A DNA stretch of 64,000 bases, taken from Smittia aterrima (Eukaryota > Arthropoda > Insecta > Diptera > Chironomidae). Location: positions 23,343,537 through 23,407,536 of the forward strand of contig CP093829.1 of the NCBI GenBank assembly GCA_033063855.1, written 5' to 3'. Below are positions 59,537-64,000 of the stretch, one piece after another. The translations under genes and the position numbers were made by a program. Position 1 is the first letter of the stretch, and each line of letters opens with the position of its first letter. Below the pieces are notes generated by a model. The model was not told the DNA's origin, ran no database searches, and saw only the letters and a program-made list of their open reading frames with translations.

Positions 59537-62500
59537 TTAGGAGAGCATTTTACGCTTTGAACCGGGTCTTATACGATAAAATTCCTCGATCGGTTATCAC
59601 AAACGCATTTCTCCATTCGCGACAGTTTCTTTTCATTGATGAGAGCGATATTTCCCTTACTTGGGTTGTTTAATTCTTTATCTCACGACGGACGATGTTG
59701 ATGGTGGCAGCTAGCGAAGACATAAATAATATTTAGGAGACAGCTTCGACTCGATTGAGAGCGCTCTAAATGAACCTTTTAAATGCACCATTTAGTTTAA
59801 GTGTCTTCATTAAATTATGAACGACAATGAACAAAGCTGGGCACACGAATGTTAAATTGCGATAAAACGGTCAATTTACGTAATGGAATGCTTGAGCTGG
59901 AGCTGTTGCTTTGTCGACAATGACAGAGTCGAATTCTATTGTGATAAACTGTCAATGATAGTTTATTATTGAGCTACGGTTTACCGTCGCCATAAATTTC
60001 GTTCGCGATACTGTTCCAATGCCATTAGAGTCATTCTCTCACCTCGCTTCTGTAATTTATTAAACTGGATCGAGAAGTTCCACGAAAATGGAAATTTATT
60101 GACTCGTATTGGTCGGTGAGTTATTAATCGGACATTGCGTCGCAAATATTTAAGGAAACAATGTGCAAACTGTTGATTAACCTTCGGAGAGGTTTCCAAC
60201 AATGATTACGATGTAGGAATATTATGAAACTATCGTGGTTTGCACAAGCAGAAGCTGAAGTCAGTCAATCGAGGAATTTTATTGGCATCAAGCATCACGA
60301 GAATCTCAAACTTTTCGCAATCAAATTTTCCGTTTCAACGAGAAGATTCAATAACGATTGATGAGTTTGTGTAAACAATTCGCATAAAATTTATATTTTC
60401 TCTCTCTCATCAATATTCTGCGAATGCTTCGATATTTTTTATCGGCTTCAACTCCGCGAAAAGCAATCCTCACCATGTGCTTGCGAAATCCAAACAAACC
60501 CAGAAATCAAGCCACGAATTTTGTTTATGTTACTCATGATTTATGAATCAATTGTCAATTCAATGGAATCTCGCGAAAACCGATCAAATTTCCTAAATAT
60601 TAACATTACGACAAATTTTTGAGGTTTACGCGATGTAGCGTTATCTGCGATCAAAACTCATCGTCTCGTGACATGGAAACAAGAAAATTGTGCCATGAAA
60701 ATCGTTGAAGCGAAATTTATCTCTCCGTCACCTTGAAGAGAGAAAAATTTCCGAAAATTCCTTAAACTTTAATTTATTTGTGTCTCTTCATTCTCGCGTC
60801 TCGCTAAATTTACCACGAAACCGTTGGCAGATCTCGCTGACGTAAATTTACGTAAATTAAATTTTATTTACAATTAATTGGTCCCGTAATGAAGCGTAAT
60901 GAATGTTGTAACAGGCTCAGAACCTTTTTCTCTCTTGTGGTGAGGTTCAAGGTTCGCCTTCGTGGCAATGTTTGCAATTAAAAATTATTTATGGAGACCA
61001 CGGTACATGCAAATTGAAAAATGTACCCGAGCAGCATTCATTAAAACGACATCACTTTGACAACAATTGTTCTTCGTTTTGAAAGCTCTCTCGAAACTCT
61101 TGCGGAGGCGTTTGACAAAGTTTCCGTTTCATCAACAAAACTATTGAGTTGGATAGCTCAACAGAAAAATAACGAAACAATTCAATTAATGAAATTTGCT
61201 TTGTTTGGTTTCATCAGCGGCAGATTGGAGCGTGGGTTTACTCAAGTGTAGAGTTGAGCTTATGTCGCAAAATTATTGATTTCAATTTTTATTTTCTTTC
61301 AATTCCAATGCGACACCACAAATTCTCTTTTTTATTTTTCCGTTCAACGAGAGGAGACGGACGTGTTTTAATTAAACAATAGCAGGAGAAGAAATAGAAT
61401 TGATTGCAGACAAGGCGAAAGAAAGAAGCTCGAAGCCGTAAAACGAACGAAGCCTAGAAACTTATATTCGCCAAATAAAGTCAGAAAGAGAAACGCGGCG
61501 GCTTTTCAACCGAATTTAGTCAGCACAAGCGAAAGATTCATCGAGTGGCGGCGACAAACAAATTTCCGATTAAGGAACAATAAACTCTGAGGCGAGCGAT
61601 GCGGACGGTTAGTGTGTTAAACACGATCAATTGGGCGTCAAAGCTTTTTTCTTCTCTTCTCTTGAATCGACCTCCTACGTCTCGAAACATTTTGAGAAAG
61701 GCGACAGGAAGCGAATGATGAGTTTTCGTATTTCGCTCTTTATTGGTTAGCGATGTCACAAGAGAAAGGAGAAATATGATTTCATCTTCCCCCGAAGGGA
61801 GAACTTCTTCCATCACTCGTAGGAAGAAGATTTGTTGATGATGTCTGGTGGTGAATGATGTAGCCAATAAATTTTAATCATTTATCGTGACATGACGTAA
61901 ACAACGTTCAATTTCCTCCTCATGTCTGTTTGATTATGAATACATTTTGGGAAATCAAAAAGTCTCGGGAGGTTCAAAACCTTTACTGGATTTCTAATTA
62001 GAAATATGACATTAACAAGAAGTAAACTTAATCCTATCAGAGAGTTCATATCGTGACTTGCTATTAATAGTTCAGAAGAAGAAAAGAAAATTTAGGACCA
62101 AACTATGGCAATGACCAAAAAGAAAAGAAAAAATTGTCGGTTTAGGTTTAATAAATCTCATTTTAGTTCATTTGTCGTTAATATAAAATTCCATTGTTTC
62201 TGACAGCTTCGAGGCATTTCTTGAGCTTTCTACGATGATAGATCAAGGAGCGAAGGACATTTTGATTAATCACATGTAATCACGAAACGAGTTCAACGAT
62301 CTGCATTTGCGTGTCGAGTCTTCTTCCTTAGTTGTCGGTTTCAATACGGAATTGCAGACTAATTGAGATGATGGCACTCGAAAGGAACAAAAGTAGCGTT
62401 CGCAATTAAACTTGAAGCGTGAGAGAGAGACTTATAGTTTGCTCAACTCCTTAAGGAGACAGAAGCTGAACAAATGCATCTCGTCTAAGAGGTTTCATCT

Positions 62501-64000
62501 CGAGACGAACAAGAAAATCGATTCCTCGAAGTAAAGTGAGCTAAATACTTTTGAATCTTCACGAGACGAGACAGGCGAGATGAGTCACTCTCTCGGAATT
62601 GATGTCAAATCTGGCGCACAGATTTCTATTCGATTCTCAAGGAATTCCCACTTTGAAATTACTGCCAAGAAAAATTTATTTTCTTTGATCCGTTAGCTCA
62701 GAACAAAGACTGCACGTCAAAGTTTGTGAATCACTTTCTTCTCCATCCCCCTCAGTCTCTGTATCGAATAAACGAGAGAAAGTTTCTTGACATTAATCAT
62801 CAGACACAATCGCGAATAGCAAGGGAAGGTGAATGAAGTTCTTCAATTCGAAATCAAACGACAAGACAATTTGTTTTATTTGATTCGAGTGAGAGTGAGA
62901 CTTTAATCGAAGGAAAGAAAAATCGATTCATATGAAAAACCCTTTTTCCCTTTCTTCAAACGACCAGCATAACCAGCAGAGAGAATGTTGCACAAAACAA
63001 AATTAATTATCGACTCCACTTTACCGCCCTTTTCTTGCCAACTTTTTTTTTTCGTCTTGCCAATCGAATAAGAAGTCGTAAAAATTACACAATCGCTCGG
63101 TGGATTGTGAAGCAGTTGACAACAACAAATGCGGGAGTTTTATCGTGCTACAACCGAAAAGAAATCGAGTTCATTGATATCGAGGCGCACTGCCGAGCGA
63201 AACGAGCAAAAGGTGACGCAAACATTTTCTTTCTCTCTCGTCAAGTGAATTTTCCTTCGTTCTTTAAACTTTTTTTCTCCTCCGCTTTGCTATTTTGTTT
63301 ATTGAACGCGCTTCATAATGAAATAAATGACGTTACGGAGTTACAGAAGTGCCACTTAGAGCACCAACAACAAATCTATTATTAGATTCTGCCGAAATAT
63401 AAAAAATGTAAACATTAGGAAGCTTTTAGCAACAATCGAGCTACTTAGGGAAGTGAAAATCGATGAAATTGTTCTGTCAACGTTCTATTGTGCGAAGCTT
63501 TTTTATCATTTTTATCAGCGCACTCATCGCTTTATGGAAATTCCAATATTTTTTCTGTTATGAAAAAGCTTGAGCACTTATCGTCGAGTCTATCGGGCAG
63601 CCGAGAATTCTTATCGAAAATCAATCTATTGTCAGCTGATCAAACCTTTTCATGAAATAAAATTTCATATCTCGCGAAATAAGCTTCGTCGTCCTCTTTT
63701 GGCTATTTAATGAACATCTTCTCGCATTCAGTAGGAGGAACGATTCATTTTTTGCACGATTTATAATTCGCAATAAATCATTGGTCGTTAGAGACAATTG
63801 GACGCCGAACACAATGACTTTCGTCCAAGAAATAAATAAAATATTAAAGCGAAACATCTGCGATGAGTGATTTGAACTCTACACAAGAGATTAATGAACT
63901 GCCAATAAAAACTTCCTAACGAAAACGAATTTAAGCAAACCGTTCAGTCAATTTCACTCACAGCGTGACGCATTTCTAATGTTTGTCCAGTTTTTATTTG
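59537..64000. other. Region upstream of Pde11
   Basis: 4.4 kb AT-rich sequence, presumably the Pde11 5' UTR, promoter and intergenic DNA. No gene was recognised. Open frames at 61538-61867 (-) and 63035-63385 (+) start at non-ATG codons and lack any known motif. Confidence 0.6.

Overview
The window looks like nuclear DNA from an insect, most probably a dipteran and perhaps a midge-type (nematoceran) fly. It is AT-rich. Protein-coding genes have GT-AG introns, mostly of 50-75 bases, and AATAAA signals close to the stop codons. The gene set includes insect-type orthologues such as Pde11, mio and a YTHDC2/bgcn-like helicase. The order is inferred from gene content only; no species marker was seen.

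Layout. Bases 1 to about 24.7 kb hold no gene that can be identified. The stretch is AT-rich, full of TTAATT motifs and has scattered GA/CT tracts. It contains one clear structure, at about 12.38-13.46 kb: five diverged copies of a 130-290 bp unit, each carrying an invariant GGTTCGAATCC (a tRNA T-arm / RNA polymerase III box B) followed 34-53 bases later by a run of 8-10 T. Two open segments on the minus strand (6111-6378 and 14452-14685) are weak candidate exons.

From 24.7 to 42.8 kb the genes are packed tightly. In order they are FANCD2 (-), BPNT2/gPAPP (+), mio/MIOS (-), ADCK5 (+), a MOV10-family helicase (+) and a YTHDC2/bgcn-like R3H-DExH helicase (-). FANCD2/BPNT2 and mio/ADCK5 are divergent pairs, with 181 and 110 bp between their start codons. 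BPNT2/mio are convergent, with stops 84 bp apart. Several of these genes have known germline roles in other animals (FANCD2 repair, mio, MOV10L1/armi, YTHDC2/bgcn). They do not form one pathway, and the clustering may be chance.

From 43.2 to 47.7 kb lie four tandem three-exon genes (+) for secreted chymotrypsin-fold proteins. All four have lost His57, Asp102 and Ser195 and end in a GPI-signal-like hydrophobic tail. At least the second and third share a duplicated TATA-Inr promoter.

From 49.0 to 59.5 kb a complete 14-exon Pde11 gene (-) encodes a dual-GAF cyclic nucleotide phosphodiesterase of about 1025 residues. Three introns exceed 1.3 kb. The last 4.5 kb, upstream of Pde11, shows nothing recognisable. 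All exon models were checked for phase by hand. The only gene whose frame does not close is FANCD2, which has a one-base frame break near 26.74 kb.
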